The notes under the pieces were generated by a model, which was not told the origin of the DNA, did no database searches, and saw nothing but the letters and a program-made list of their open reading frames with translations. This document shows positions 8,926 through 17,727 of a stretch of 64,000 nt of DNA, piece after piece; positions within the stretch are counted from its first letter, which is position 1, and every line of letters begins with the position of its first letter. The stretch spans positions 23,802 through 87,801 of the forward strand of contig JANMLV010000034.1 in the NCBI GenBank assembly GCA_031372705.1, read 5' to 3'. The stretch comes from UBA7236 sp031372705 (GTDB taxonomy: Bacteria; Bacteroidota; Bacteroidia; Chitinophagales; BACL12). Made by a program: the position numbers and the translations under genes.

Positions 8926-11900
8926 CCAACCATAAAAAATCGTTCGAAGCAGCGTATCAAACACTTAATGACCAACAGCGGTCAGCAGTAGATAATATAG
9001 AAGGCCCTGTGCTGGTAGTGGCCGGTCCGGGTACCGGGAAAACACAAATTTTAGCCGTGCGCATCGGGAAAATATTAATGGAAACCGATACCATGCCTGA
9101 GAACATCTTGTGTTTAACTTATACAGATGCAGGTACTATAGCCATGCGCAAGCGATTGCTCGATTTTATTGGTCCTGATGCTTATCGGGTGCATATTTAT
9201 ACATTTCATGCTTTTTGTAATGATGTAATTCAGGCCAATCTCGACTATTTTGGAAAGCGCGAGCTGGAGCCGATATCGGAGCTGGAAAATGTGAATTTAA
9301 TTGAAGCAATTTTACAAGAATTACCGGTTGACCATCCTTTGAAAAAACTGCGTGGCGATAACAGTTATGAAGTTGGGCGATTAAATAATTTCTTCAAAAT
9401 GATGAAGGATGAAGATTGGGATGAAGCAAAAATAAATAATGCTATAGATGCTTATATCAATGATTTACCTAATAGAGAAGAATATATTTATAAGCGTGCA
9501 AATTCAAAAACAGGCGTTAAAGTTGGTGATGTAAAAGTTAAAGATGTTCAGGCCGAAATAGATAAAATGGAAAAAACGCGTGCTGCGGCAAATTTGTATC
9601 CAATTTACGTGGAACGCATGCGCGCAATTGGCCGGTATGATTATAGCGATATGATTTTGTGGGTAATTAGAGCTTTCCGCGACCCGTCGCCGGCAGGAGA
9701 AAATATGCTGCGTAATTATCAAGAACGCTATTTATATTTTTTAGTAGATGAGTTTCAAGATACCAATGGAGCACAAAATGAGATACTAAATTTACTTATA
9801 AGTTTTTGGGATGTGCCTAACGTTTTTGCGGTAGGCGACGACGACCAAAGTATTTATGAATTTCAAGGGGCAAGGGTAAAAAACATTATGGATTTTTACC
9901 AATCGTATCAACACGATATTAATGTTGTGGTGTTAACTGAAAATTATCGCTCACACCAAGCTATTTTGGATGCATCCAGAATAATGATTGAGCAAAATCA
10001 GGAGCGACTCATCAATAAATTAGATGGATTAAGTAAGGTGTTATCGGCATCGCATCCCGGGCGACAATTAATTACAGAGCCTTTAATTGTTGAATACCAA
10101 AATCCGGCTCAAGAGCATGCAGGCGTGTTGCTCGAAATTGAGCAATTGTTAGCAAAGGGAGTGCCGGCAGAAGAAATAGCCGTGCTATATCACAAACATG
10201 CACAGGCAGAAGATTTAATTAATGTATTTGAAAAAAGAGGCCTTCCCTATCAGGTTAAAAGAAAAATTAACATTTTGGAAATACCATTGGTTAACCAAAT
10301 GATTAATTTGTTGAAATATATTAATGATGAAAGCAGAAAGGCGCATAGCGGAGAATATATTTTATTTGAGATAATGCATTATCCGTTTTTCGGAATTCAT
10401 CCACATGATATTGCAGCAATATCGGCATGGATTAGTTCTAAGCGCGACAGAACTATTACCTGGCGTTCTGTACTTTCGGATAACGCGGTTTTAAGCACAA
10501 TAAAATTGCGCAGCTACGATGCAATAATAAAATTTGAAAAAAGCATTACAACATGGTTGCGCGAGTCATTTAATTTAACGCTACAAATGTTATTTGAAAA
10601 AGTGCTGAATGAAAGCGGTATGCTGCAACACTTGTTAAAGGGAGAAAACAGAGTGTTTAACTTAGAAGTAATTACTACTCTGTTTGACCATATTAAATCA
10701 GAAGGACTTCGTTTGCCAAGACTCAATATGTATCAATATTTAGATACATTAGAACAAATGGAACTACATGGAATTAAAATAGAAATTCAAAAATCAATTT
10801 CAAAAAAAGGGGGTGTTAATTTTATTACCACTCACTCAAGTAAAGGGTTAGAATTTGAACATGTTTTTTTAATTGGTTGTAATAGTGATAAATGGGAAAA
10901 GGCAAGAGGTAATAGTCAAAAATTTGCATTGCCCGATACATTAACTTTTACTGAAGGCAGCAATAAAATTGAAGGGCAGCGACGATTATTTTATGTTGCT
11001 ATGACGAGGGCGAAACAACATCTTGTAATATCATATGCATCGGCTTCTAATGAAGGAAAGGTTTCTGAACCTTCGTCGTTTATTGCAGAATTAAAAGATG
11101 GAACCGGATTAGTGCAACATATCAAATCAATTCCGGAGGAAGTTCTCAGTGAATATAAAATTACTGCATTAACGGAATCGCCAAAGGTGCAGATTGCATT
11201 ATTCGACAAAGATTATATTGCACAACGTGTTGAACATTTTGTTATGAGTGCTTCGGCGTTGAACAATTACCTTGATTGTCCGATTAAATATTATTTCGAG
11301 CGGATTGTTGGCGTTCCTGCTGCAAAAAACGACAGCATGTCGTTTGGAACCGCGGTGCATTATGCTTTGCGCAGAATGTTTGAACGCATGAAAGAATCAG
11401 ACAAACAATTGTTCCCCACAATTGATATTGTATTACATGATTTCCAATATGATATGCGCAGAAATGAAGACTCGTTTACGGAGAAACAATTTCAAAATAG
11501 AATGGATTTAGGTAAACAGGTGCTAACAACATATTATGATAAATATATTAATCACTTTAATAAAGTGGTAGTAACCGAGTATCCGATTCGCAATGTGATA
11601 ATGGAAAATGTGCCGCTTACAGGTGTATTTGATAAGGTAGAGTTTTGGGGTAAAGATGTAAATGTTGTTGATTATAAAACGGGGAATTCAGATAGAAGCA
11701 AAGAGAAATTATACCCACCAAATGAAAAACATGCTGATGGCGGAGATTATTGGCGACAAATAATGTTTTATAAAATTTTACTTGACAACCAAAAACTCAA
11801 GCCTTGGAAAATGATTAGTGGAGAAATTGATTTCTTAGAAAAAAACGAGAAAGGCGAATTAGTAAAGTATCGTTTTGAAATAATTCAATCAGAGGTGGAT

Positions 11901-12020
11901 ATAGTAAAAGCGCAAATTAAAGATGTTTACCAACGCATTAAAAATTTAGAATTTACAACAGGCTGTGGCAAAGCGGAGTGTAAATGGTGTAATTTTGTAA
12001 TAGAGCTTGAACAGCAATAA
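8913..12020 (+). CDS. UvrD/PcrA-type helicase with C-terminal AddB-like Fe-S nuclease domain
   Basis: A 1035-residue fusion of a superfamily 1A helicase and a PD-(D/E)XK nuclease. Helicase motifs in order: Walker A Gly-Pro-Gly-Thr-Gly-Lys-Thr at 38-44, Asp-Glu-Phe-Gln-Asp from Asp279 (motif II), Gly-Asp-Asp-Asp-Gln-Ser-Ile-Tyr (motif III), Thr-His-Ser-Ser-Lys-Gly-Leu-Glu (motif V) and Val-Ala-Met-Thr-Arg-Ala-Lys (motif VI). From about residue 775 the nuclease follows, with Val-Val-Asp-Tyr-Lys-Thr-Gly as the Asp-x-Lys core. Cys789 plus Cys1018, Cys1023 and Cys1026 make an AddB/Cas4-style four-cysteine iron-sulfur clasp. It should unwind and cut DNA in recombinational repair, like a one-piece AddAB/RecB relative. 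It lies 22 bp upstream of the pyrophosphatase gene, likely one operon. Confidence 0.88.
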   Translation: MQISTNHKKSFEAAYQTLNDQQRSAVDNIEGPVLVVAGPGTGKTQILAVRIGKILMETDTMPENILCLTYTDAGTIAMRKRLLDFIGPDAYRVHIYTFHAFCNDVIQANLDYFGKRELEPISELENVNLIEAILQELPVDHPLKKLRGDNSYEVGRLNNFFKMMKDEDWDEAKINNAIDAYINDLPNREEYIYKRANSKTGVKVGDVKVKDVQAEIDKMEKTRAAANLYPIYVERMRAIGRYDYSDMILWVIRAFRDPSPAGENMLRNYQERYLYFLVDEFQDTNGAQNEILNLLISFWDVPNVFAVGDDDQSIYEFQGARVKNIMDFYQSYQHDINVVVLTENYRSHQAILDASRIMIEQNQERLINKLDGLSKVLSASHPGRQLITEPLIVEYQNPAQEHAGVLLEIEQLLAKGVPAEEIAVLYHKHAQAEDLINVFEKRGLPYQVKRKINILEIPLVNQMINLLKYINDESRKAHSGEYILFEIMHYPFFGIHPHDIAAISAWISSKRDRTITWRSVLSDNAVLSTIKLRSYDAIIKFEKSITTWLRESFNLTLQMLFEKVLNESGMLQHLLKGENRVFNLEVITTLFDHIKSEGLRLPRLNMYQYLDTLEQMELHGIKIEIQKSISKKGGVNFITTHSSKGLEFEHVFLIGCNSDKWEKARGNSQKFALPDTLTFTEGSNKIEGQRRLFYVAMTRAKQHLVISYASASNEGKVSEPSSFIAELKDGTGLVQHIKSIPEEVLSEYKITALTESPKVQIALFDKDYIAQRVEHFVMSASALNNYLDCPIKYYFERIVGVPAAKNDSMSFGTAVHYALRRMFERMKESDKQLFPTIDIVLHDFQYDMRRNEDSFTEKQFQNRMDLGKQVLTTYYDKYINHFNKVVVTEYPIRNVIMENVPLTGVFDKVEFWGKDVNVVDYKTGNSDRSKEKLYPPNEKHADGGDYWRQIMFYKILLDNQKLKPWKMISGEIDFLEKNEKGELVKYRFEIIQSEVDIVKAQIKDVYQRIKNLEFTTGCGKAECKWCNFVIELEQQ

Positions 12021-12042
12021 GAAATAAAGAATTTTATAAATA

Positions 12043-12657
12043 ATGATGAAACAAAATTATACCGTGCATCCATGGCATGGAATTAGTCCGGGAGTAAATG
12101 CGCCTGAATCCGTTACTGCTTTTATTGAAATAGTACCAACCGATACGGTTAAATATGAAATTGATAAATCCAGCGGGTTTTTAAAAGTGGATAGGCCGCA
12201 AAAATATTCCAACGTGTTACCTTGTTTGTATGGATTTATTCCTCAAACATATTGTGGTCAAAAAATTGGCGATTATTGTTCTGAAAAAACCGGTAGGAAA
12301 GGAATTTATGGCGATGGCGACCCATTAGATATTTGTGTATTTACGGAAAGAAATATTACCCATGGAAATATTATTGTTCCTGCAATTCCAATTGGTGGTT
12401 TTAGAATGATTGATGGTGGACAAGCCGATGATAAAATAATTGCAGTAATGTATCACGATGAAATATATTCGGGTTGGGACGATATTGATCATCTCCCACT
12501 TTCGTTGGTAGAAAGGTTAAAACATTATTTTCTTACCTATAAGGCTATGCCCGGAGCGCCTAACAAAGCTGAGATAACACATCTTTATAATAAACAAGAA
12601 GCACAGGAAATAATAAAGGCTTCGATGGAGGATTACTTTAATTTAATTAAAGAGTAA
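12043..12657 (+). CDS. ppa: Inorganic pyrophosphatase (family I)
   Basis: A 204-residue soluble enzyme that hydrolyses pyrophosphate to two phosphates and so pulls biosynthetic reactions forward. The family I signature Asp-Gly-Asp-Pro-Leu-Asp-Ile-Cys is present near residue 90, with the preceding Tyr-Gly-Phe-Ile-Pro-Gln-Thr-Tyr strand; both supply Mg2+ and substrate ligands. Slightly longer than the E. coli enzyme (about 175 residues) because of an N-terminal extension with Pro-Trp-His-Gly. Starts 22 bp after the helicase-nuclease stop on the same strand. The second of the two adjacent ATG codons could also be the start. Confidence 0.93.
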   Translation: MMKQNYTVHPWHGISPGVNAPESVTAFIEIVPTDTVKYEIDKSSGFLKVDRPQKYSNVLPCLYGFIPQTYCGQKIGDYCSEKTGRKGIYGDGDPLDICVFTERNITHGNIIVPAIPIGGFRMIDGGQADDKIIAVMYHDEIYSGWDDIDHLPLSLVERLKHYFLTYKAMPGAPNKAEITHLYNKQEAQEIIKASMEDYFNLIKE

Positions 12658-12659
12658 AT

Positions 12660-12850
12660 AATGTACCAATGTGCTGATGTGCAAATGTACCGATGTGCAA
12701 ATTAAACAGCCGGAGCAGCCAATGTGCAAATGTACCGATGTGCAAATGTGCAGATGAAACAGCCGAGCAGCCAATGTGCCAATGTACCGATGTGCAAATG
12801 TGCAGATGGAACAGCCAAAGGCAATGTGCTGATGTGCAAATTGCAGGGTT
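12660..12850. repeat. Degenerate tandem ATGTGC-type intergenic repeat
   Basis: This intergenic stretch is built from short units such as aatgtgcaaatg and aatgtaccgatg, organised into longer copies of about 50-60 bp at 12660-12720, 12721-12772 and 12773-12822 plus a partial copy. Each long copy ends in a near-identical aacagcc(g)gagcagcc-type spacer. It lies between ppa (+) and a minus-strand gene. I recall similar ATGTGC-rich arrays in intergenic DNA of other Bacteroidota. The open frame through it (12693-12896) is Cys/Met/Gln-rich repeat translation and not a gene. Confidence 0.8.
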
Positions 12851-12925
12851 GATGCAAATTTACTTTACAACTTTGTTACTTACTTTCTCCGAGTGATAGG
12901 AACGTGTAATTAATTGCTTGGATAT

Positions 12926-13474
12926 TTATGCTTGGCGACTGTTGTTTAATGCAAGGTTAATGTGAGCTAAATGATGTTCGCAGTGCCAAGCGTATAGAGC
13001 GGTATTAGTATAAAGAGAAATTTCTTTACCACTAGCAGGGTGTATAAATGTTTTGTTAAAATCGTTAGCACTCATTGATTTTAATAGAGCTACCCAACGA
13101 GCGTGAACACCTTCAATAATTATTATTGATGAATGAATATTGAAATTTTTGCTGTCGTTTAAGTTTGCCCATTCTGCTTCTTTATATACTTTAACAGTCG
13201 GTTTTTCTTCTGTGAGCGCTAATTTCAATCGTATTATACTGTTCATATGGCTGTCGGCACAGTGGTGAACCACTTGGCGGATAGTCCAACCATCGGGACG
13301 ATACGGAGTATTTAATTCGCTATCGGATAAATTTGCCGTAGCTGCTTTTATTTTTTCCGGAAATAATTCAATCGTTTTTATAAAATCGGCTAATTGATTT
13401 TCTGAAATTTCTTCAGGGGCAGTAAATTTTCCTATTGGGTATTGAAGATTTTGCATATCTATTGATTTAATCAT
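12926..13474 (-). CDS. YfiT/BstA-like DinB-fold metal-dependent protein (putative bacillithiol-type transferase)
   Basis: A 182-residue member of the DinB/YfiT four-helix-bundle superfamily. The N-terminus (Tyr-Pro-Ile-Gly-Lys-Phe) and Asp-Gly-Trp-Thr-Ile-Arg-Gln-Val-Val-His-His-Cys-Ala-Asp-Ser-His are typical of YfiT. The His of the first helix and the later Trp-His-Cys-Glu-His-His-Leu-Ala-His segment supply the expected metal ligands. Family members are annotated as putative metal hydrolases or bacillithiol S-transferases; the thiol used here is unknown. It is transcribed divergently from glycogen synthase. Family call firm, reaction uncertain. Confidence 0.85.
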   Translation of the reverse strand: MIKSIDMQNLQYPIGKFTAPEEISENQLADFIKTIELFPEKIKAATANLSDSELNTPYRPDGWTIRQVVHHCADSHMNSIIRLKLALTEEKPTVKVYKEAEWANLNDSKNFNIHSSIIIIEGVHARWVALLKSMSANDFNKTFIHPASGKEISLYTNTALYAWHCEHHLAHINLALNNSRQA

Positions 13475-13586
13475 TTACTACAAATCTCAGCTTTATTTAG
13501 TTCAATGAATTTTTTTCGAAGTGTTACCCAAAATTTTAATCAATGCGTATCTTAGTGTCTTCAGTAAACCATTATTTAGCGACTTT

Positions 13587-15392
13587 ATGCCGGAAAAAAC
13601 TAGTTTATATGCACCGTTGTTAGTTGAAACAGCTTGGGAGGTGTGCAATCAGGTGGGTGGAATTTATACCGTTGTAAGGAGTAAGGCTCCTGAAATAGTT
13701 GATAAATGGACAGGCAACTATTGCATGGTAGGTCCATTACTGCAAGCAAAATTGCCGGCGGAATTTGAAGAGGTTTTTGACTTTGATGACGATTTCGGAC
13801 AGGCGGTTTTAGAAATGAGAAAGCAAGGTTATGAAGTGCATTACGGACGTTGGTTAACCGATGGAAAACCAAAGGTAGTGTTGATTTCCCCGATGCAGGT
13901 TTACGACAAAGTGAAGGAAATTAGAACATCCCTGCTGCACGATCATAAAATAAATATTTTTAATCCTGATGACCTTTTGCAGCAAGTAATAGCATTTGGT
14001 TATTTAGTTACTCAATTTTTTGTTACGCTTGAGTCGCAGCAAAAGGGTAATCCGATTATTGCGCACTTTCATGAGTGGATGACCGGCATGCCTATTGGTG
14101 CAATAAAGAAAGATAATTTGCGGATTAAAACGGTATTTACCACACATGCAACTTTATTAGGCAGGTATATTGCGGGTAGCGACGATAATTTTTATCGCAA
14201 TTTGAGCAATTACGATTGGCTGCAAATGGCACAAAAATTTTATATCGAACCACAAACCCGCCTAGAGCGGTTAGCGGCCAACGATTGTGATGTGTTTACA
14301 ACTGTTAGTGAAATTACCGGTAAAGAATGCGAATTTTTATTAGGCAGAAAACCGGATATGATATTACCGAATGGTATTAGTTTACCAAGGTTTTTGGCTA
14401 CACATGAGTTGCAAAACTTGCACGGGCAGTTTCGCAACAAGATTGATGAATTTGTGATGTCGCACTTTTTTCATTCTTACACATTCGATTTAGATAAAAC
14501 GGTTTATTTCTTCACTTCGGGAAGATATGAATACCATAACAAAGGATATGATGTTACGCTTGAAGCACTTAAGCGATTGAACGACAGAATGAAAAAGGAA
14601 AACACCGATAAAACGGTTGTTATGTTTTTTATTACAAAAAGACCGTTCGATACCATTAATCCACTTGTATTGCAGTCGCGTGCAGCAATGGATGATATTC
14701 AGGGAACATGCGAAGAGATGTTAAAACAGATTAGAGAAAAACTGTTTAAAGCTGCAGCGTCAAATGTAGACCCTAATGTTCCTGAGTTAAATAATTTTAT
14801 CGATGATTATTGGAAGTTCCGTTATCGCAAACAAATTCAAAGTTGGAAAAGTGATTTTTGGCCAATTGTTGTTACGCATAATTTAAAAGATGATGCCGGC
14901 GATGAAATTTTAAATTATTTGCGCAGTCACGATTTAATTAACAAACCGGGCGATAAAGTAAAAATGGTTTATCATCCTGATTTTGTTGCTGCAACCTCTC
15001 CATTATTTGGAATGGAATATCCTCAATTTGTAAGGGGATGTCACCTGGGTGTTTTTCCAAGTTATTATGAGCCTTGGGGATACACGCCATTAGAGTGCGT
15101 AGCGCGGGGAGTTCCGGCGGTAACCAGCGACTTGAGTGGATTTGGAAATTATTGTCAAACCAAATTTAGAAATCTCGACGAAAAAGGAATTTACATTGTT
15201 AAGCGCAAAACAAAAACCTTTGATGAGAGCGCAGATGAATTATGTGAAATGATGTACAATTTTGTTCAACTCAGTCGCCGCGAACGCATCATACTTAGAA
15301 ATACGGTAGAAAGCTATGCAGAAAATTTCGACTGGAGCAATCTAGCTGCTAATTACGAAAAAGCTTATAAACTTGTACTTCAGGGAAAGTGA
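13587..15392 (+). CDS. Glycogen synthase, GT3 family
   Basis: A 601-residue glycosyltransferase of the animal/fungal-type GT3 family, which adds glucose from UDP-glucose to glycogen. Near the start Glu-Val-Cys-Asn-Gln-Val-Gly-Gly-Ile-Tyr-Thr-Val is the nucleotide-sugar loop. His-Glu-Trp-Met-Thr-Gly and Thr-Thr-His-Ala-Thr-Leu-Leu-Gly-Arg-Tyr follow. The C-terminal domain has Tyr-Glu-Pro-Trp-Gly-Tyr-Thr-Pro-Leu-Glu, the E-x7-E catalytic motif of retaining GT-B enzymes. I chose the ATG at 13587 because homology begins just after it; a GTG at 13521 in the same frame would add 22 non-homologous residues that overlap a promoter-like TATCTTAG at 13548. Terminated by the hairpin at 15455. Confidence 0.9.
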   Translation: MPEKTSLYAPLLVETAWEVCNQVGGIYTVVRSKAPEIVDKWTGNYCMVGPLLQAKLPAEFEEVFDFDDDFGQAVLEMRKQGYEVHYGRWLTDGKPKVVLISPMQVYDKVKEIRTSLLHDHKINIFNPDDLLQQVIAFGYLVTQFFVTLESQQKGNPIIAHFHEWMTGMPIGAIKKDNLRIKTVFTTHATLLGRYIAGSDDNFYRNLSNYDWLQMAQKFYIEPQTRLERLAANDCDVFTTVSEITGKECEFLLGRKPDMILPNGISLPRFLATHELQNLHGQFRNKIDEFVMSHFFHSYTFDLDKTVYFFTSGRYEYHNKGYDVTLEALKRLNDRMKKENTDKTVVMFFITKRPFDTINPLVLQSRAAMDDIQGTCEEMLKQIREKLFKAAASNVDPNVPELNNFIDDYWKFRYRKQIQSWKSDFWPIVVTHNLKDDAGDEILNYLRSHDLINKPGDKVKMVYHPDFVAATSPLFGMEYPQFVRGCHLGVFPSYYEPWGYTPLECVARGVPAVTSDLSGFGNYCQTKFRNLDEKGIYIVKRKTKTFDESADELCEMMYNFVQLSRRERIILRNTVESYAENFDWSNLAANYEKAYKLVLQGK

Positions 15393-15454
15393 AACGATGG
15401 TAGTTGAAAAAGAAAAGCGTTTTCAACAAATTTGAAATCAGTTCATAAAAAATA

Positions 15455-15487
15455 AAAAGCCCCGTTACAATTAGAAACGGGGCTTTT
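15455..15487. terminator. Bidirectional intrinsic terminator
   Basis: Perfect 12-bp stem (15455-15466 with 15476-15487) containing a CCCCG/CGGGG core, flanked by A and T runs. It lies between the convergent glycogen synthase (+) and a T9SS cargo gene (-) and can serve both. Confidence 0.85.
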
Positions 15488-15502
15488 ATAATAATGTAGT
15501 AA

Positions 15503-16267
15503 TTACAATTTAACGATATTACCTGAAGTTACTGCATCACCGGCTACAACGCGGTAGATATAGTTACCTGCAGGAATTGCAGTTACATCTACATTGTAAG
15601 AGTGGATACCTGCAGCTTCGTTGCTGTTGTTAATTGTTAATACTTCCTGACCCATTAAGTTAACGATGCTTATAGCAACTTCGCTAGCATTTTGTAAGCT
15701 AAAGCTGATAGTAGCGTTAGTTGTTACAGGGTTTGGAGATACTGCAATAGCAGAAATAGGATTTACATTCTCAACGCCTAAAACGATAGGGTCGCTGCCA
15801 TCACATCTGAAACAAGCATCCCAGCAGTATTGTAACATTACATCTGCATCAGGAATTAATAATGAACGGTTGATGTTTCCACCGCCATCATCAGTACCGC
15901 AACCATCAGTTGCAATTGTAGTAGCTGCATCTGTTCCTTCGTTAGTTCCCCAGTCGTTGTTAACGAATTTGTAAGGCTGGGTCATACCAATTGAAGGTGT
16001 AGGATAAGTAACAGTGATAGCCCAAACGTTGCTACCCATGTCAGTTAAAGCGCATGTAGGATCTGATGGAGTCCAAGCGGCCATTGCAGCAGCTCCGTTC
16101 ATTGCACCTGTAGCAGCGAAATCGCCACCAACTCTGATTCCACCTGCACCCAAAGTGTTGCCTGCAGCTAGATAGTTTGTAATGTCTACCATATAGGTAA
16201 CATTTACCTGAGCATTAACTGCACCAGCTACAAACAAAATTGAAAGTAAAGAGTAAATTTTTCTCAT
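15503..16267 (-). CDS. Secreted T9SS-sorted protein with N-terminal beta-sandwich domain
   Basis: A 254-residue exported protein: signal peptide about 1-19 (ending Val-Asn-Ala-Gln), a beta-sandwich of the kind that begins Val-Thr-Tyr-Met-Val-Asp-Ile-Thr-Asn and contains Tyr-Lys-Phe-Val-Asn-Asn-Asp-Trp-Gly (about 22-150, resembling starch-binding/early-set domains), a Cys-containing linker, and a C-terminal T9SS type A sorting domain (about 180-254) with the typical Ser-Pro-Asn-Pro-Val start and Gly-Asn-Tyr-Ile-Tyr-Arg-Val near the end. The protein should cross the outer membrane by T9SS and be released or attached at the cell surface. The position next to glycogen synthase hints at glucan binding, but this is only inference. 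Confidence 0.8.
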   Translation of the reverse strand: MRKIYSLLSILFVAGAVNAQVNVTYMVDITNYLAAGNTLGAGGIRVGGDFAATGAMNGAAAMAAWTPSDPTCALTDMGSNVWAITVTYPTPSIGMTQPYKFVNNDWGTNEGTDAATTIATDGCGTDDGGGNINRSLLIPDADVMLQYCWDACFRCDGSDPIVLGVENVNPISAIAVSPNPVTTNATISFSLQNASEVAISIVNLMGQEVLTINNSNEAAGIHSYNVDVTAIPAGNYIYRVVAGDAVTSGNIVKL

Positions 16268-16384
16268 AACTAATTAGTTTTTTAAGCTTAAAAATAAAAT
16301 TTCAGCCTAAAGTTAAAGATTATTTCATTAAAACGGGCTGATTTTTTAACAAGATTATCTTAAATGAATTCAATTATATACATT

Positions 16385-17659
16385 CTATCGCTCAGCTATT
16401 TTATCTAAAATATAATTCCCGATTGCATAGCCGTGACTTGAACCATTTTCTAATGCTGCTCGGAAATGAATGCCCGCATATAAGCGGCTGATACTCGCTT
16501 CGTTAGCTGCAGCATTGAATGAATTAAATATGCGTGCAGGCAAATTATTGGCAGTTAAAATTGAATCGGTAAACACCAAATTGTCACCTAAACAATGAGT
16601 AAGGATTGTTGCACATGCGGCAGAAATTGTACTATGCCCTGAGCTGTATTCAGGAAACGCCGGTGTTGCTATATATGGTTGCCAGGCAGGATTAATATAT
16701 TTTTTAATATAGGTTTCGGGCCTCAATAAATTTGTTGCGTATTTAATATGCCAACAAGCAATAAAAGCATCAGCCATTGATATAGATGCAAGCGCATAAA
16801 CGTAGGCCGCTTTTATGGCAGGTGTTTCCTTCTCCATCATTGCGGCGCTTGCTATGCTTAGCCAATGCCCTGCAGGAGATATCTTTTTCTTTCCAAGCTG
16901 TAGGTGGCCCACATAAGTAACGGAATAGGGATTATCATCCCAAAAATCGGCAATTGCTTTTTGTTCGATGGTTAAATTATTGCTAACATAATATACTTCT
17001 AATGCTTGTTTATAAAATAACGCATTGGAATCGGTACTAAATGTTGGTGCTGGGAAAATGTTTTTGCTTGTTGTTTCGTCGATTACAAATGAGCGTAATT
17101 CGCCCCAATATGGTTCAACCGCATCTTCATAATCGGGACCGGTTGGCTGCCAGGCATATGGTTCATTAATTAAGGAATAGCGGGCTTTTGAACGCGTGTT
17201 ATTATAATTATCAAATTGCGACCATTTAATAATGCTGTCACTTACCGCATGCGCAAAATCAATAGTTGAATTAAGGTTTTTTTTATTGTTAGTTTGACAA
17301 TACTTAAGATAAGATTCTATTTTTTCATTTAAAATTTGTTCACTGTAAACAAAATGTTGAGCAGTATAATAGCAAGCAAGAATTCCGGCAACATCAAAAT
17401 CAATTTTATTTAATTTTTTCACCACCGGAATAGTTGGCATTTCATTTAATTTGCCGTGTAAGGAATTATATTTGTTATATCCTTGTTCCATGGCTTCATA
17501 GGCCGCAATTGCCGAGTAGGCATAAATCCTGGACGCAGCAGGTGCTGAAAACACATCGTGAACAATTACATCAGTAACATCATTAAAAGCATCATGTATA
17601 GTAGTTTGGGCATTGAGCTTTATTGTAAGCAACAGTAATATAGCTAGTAAATATTTCAA
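16385..17659 (-). CDS. Exported vanadium-dependent haloperoxidase/PAP2-like enzyme
   Basis: A 424-residue protein with signal peptide 1-18 (ends Leu-Asn-Ala-Gln). The C-terminal half has the vanadate/phosphate-binding signatures of the haloperoxidase-PAP2 superfamily: Leu-Arg-Pro-Glu-Thr-Tyr, Pro-Glu-Tyr-Ser-Ser-Gly-His-Ser (acid-base His) and Ser-Arg-Leu-Tyr-Ala-Gly-Ile-His-Phe with a following His. Members either oxidise halides with peroxide or act as phosphatases; sequence does not decide which. The start appears to be TTG at 17659: a stop lies 27 bp upstream in frame, there is no ATG before it, and the signal peptide begins exactly there. Confidence 0.85.
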   Translation of the reverse strand: MKYLLAILLLLTIKLNAQTTIHDAFNDVTDVIVHDVFSAPAASRIYAYSAIAAYEAMEQGYNKYNSLHGKLNEMPTIPVVKKLNKIDFDVAGILACYYTAQHFVYSEQILNEKIESYLKYCQTNNKKNLNSTIDFAHAVSDSIIKWSQFDNYNNTRSKARYSLINEPYAWQPTGPDYEDAVEPYWGELRSFVIDETTSKNIFPAPTFSTDSNALFYKQALEVYYVSNNLTIEQKAIADFWDDNPYSVTYVGHLQLGKKKISPAGHWLSIASAAMMEKETPAIKAAYVYALASISMADAFIACWHIKYATNLLRPETYIKKYINPAWQPYIATPAFPEYSSGHSTISAACATILTHCLGDNLVFTDSILTANNLPARIFNSFNAAANEASISRLYAGIHFRAALENGSSHGYAIGNYILDKIAER

Positions 17660-17727
17660 GCTACAATAATAATCATATTACAATTAAAATGAATAATAAT
17701 TAAGTGCCGAATTACATATTGTTTGTA

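Noticed and set aside
12693..12896. Cys/Met-rich 67-residue frame
   Set aside because: It is only the translation of the ATGTGC intergenic repeat, with no start context, homology or conserved composition outside the repeat.
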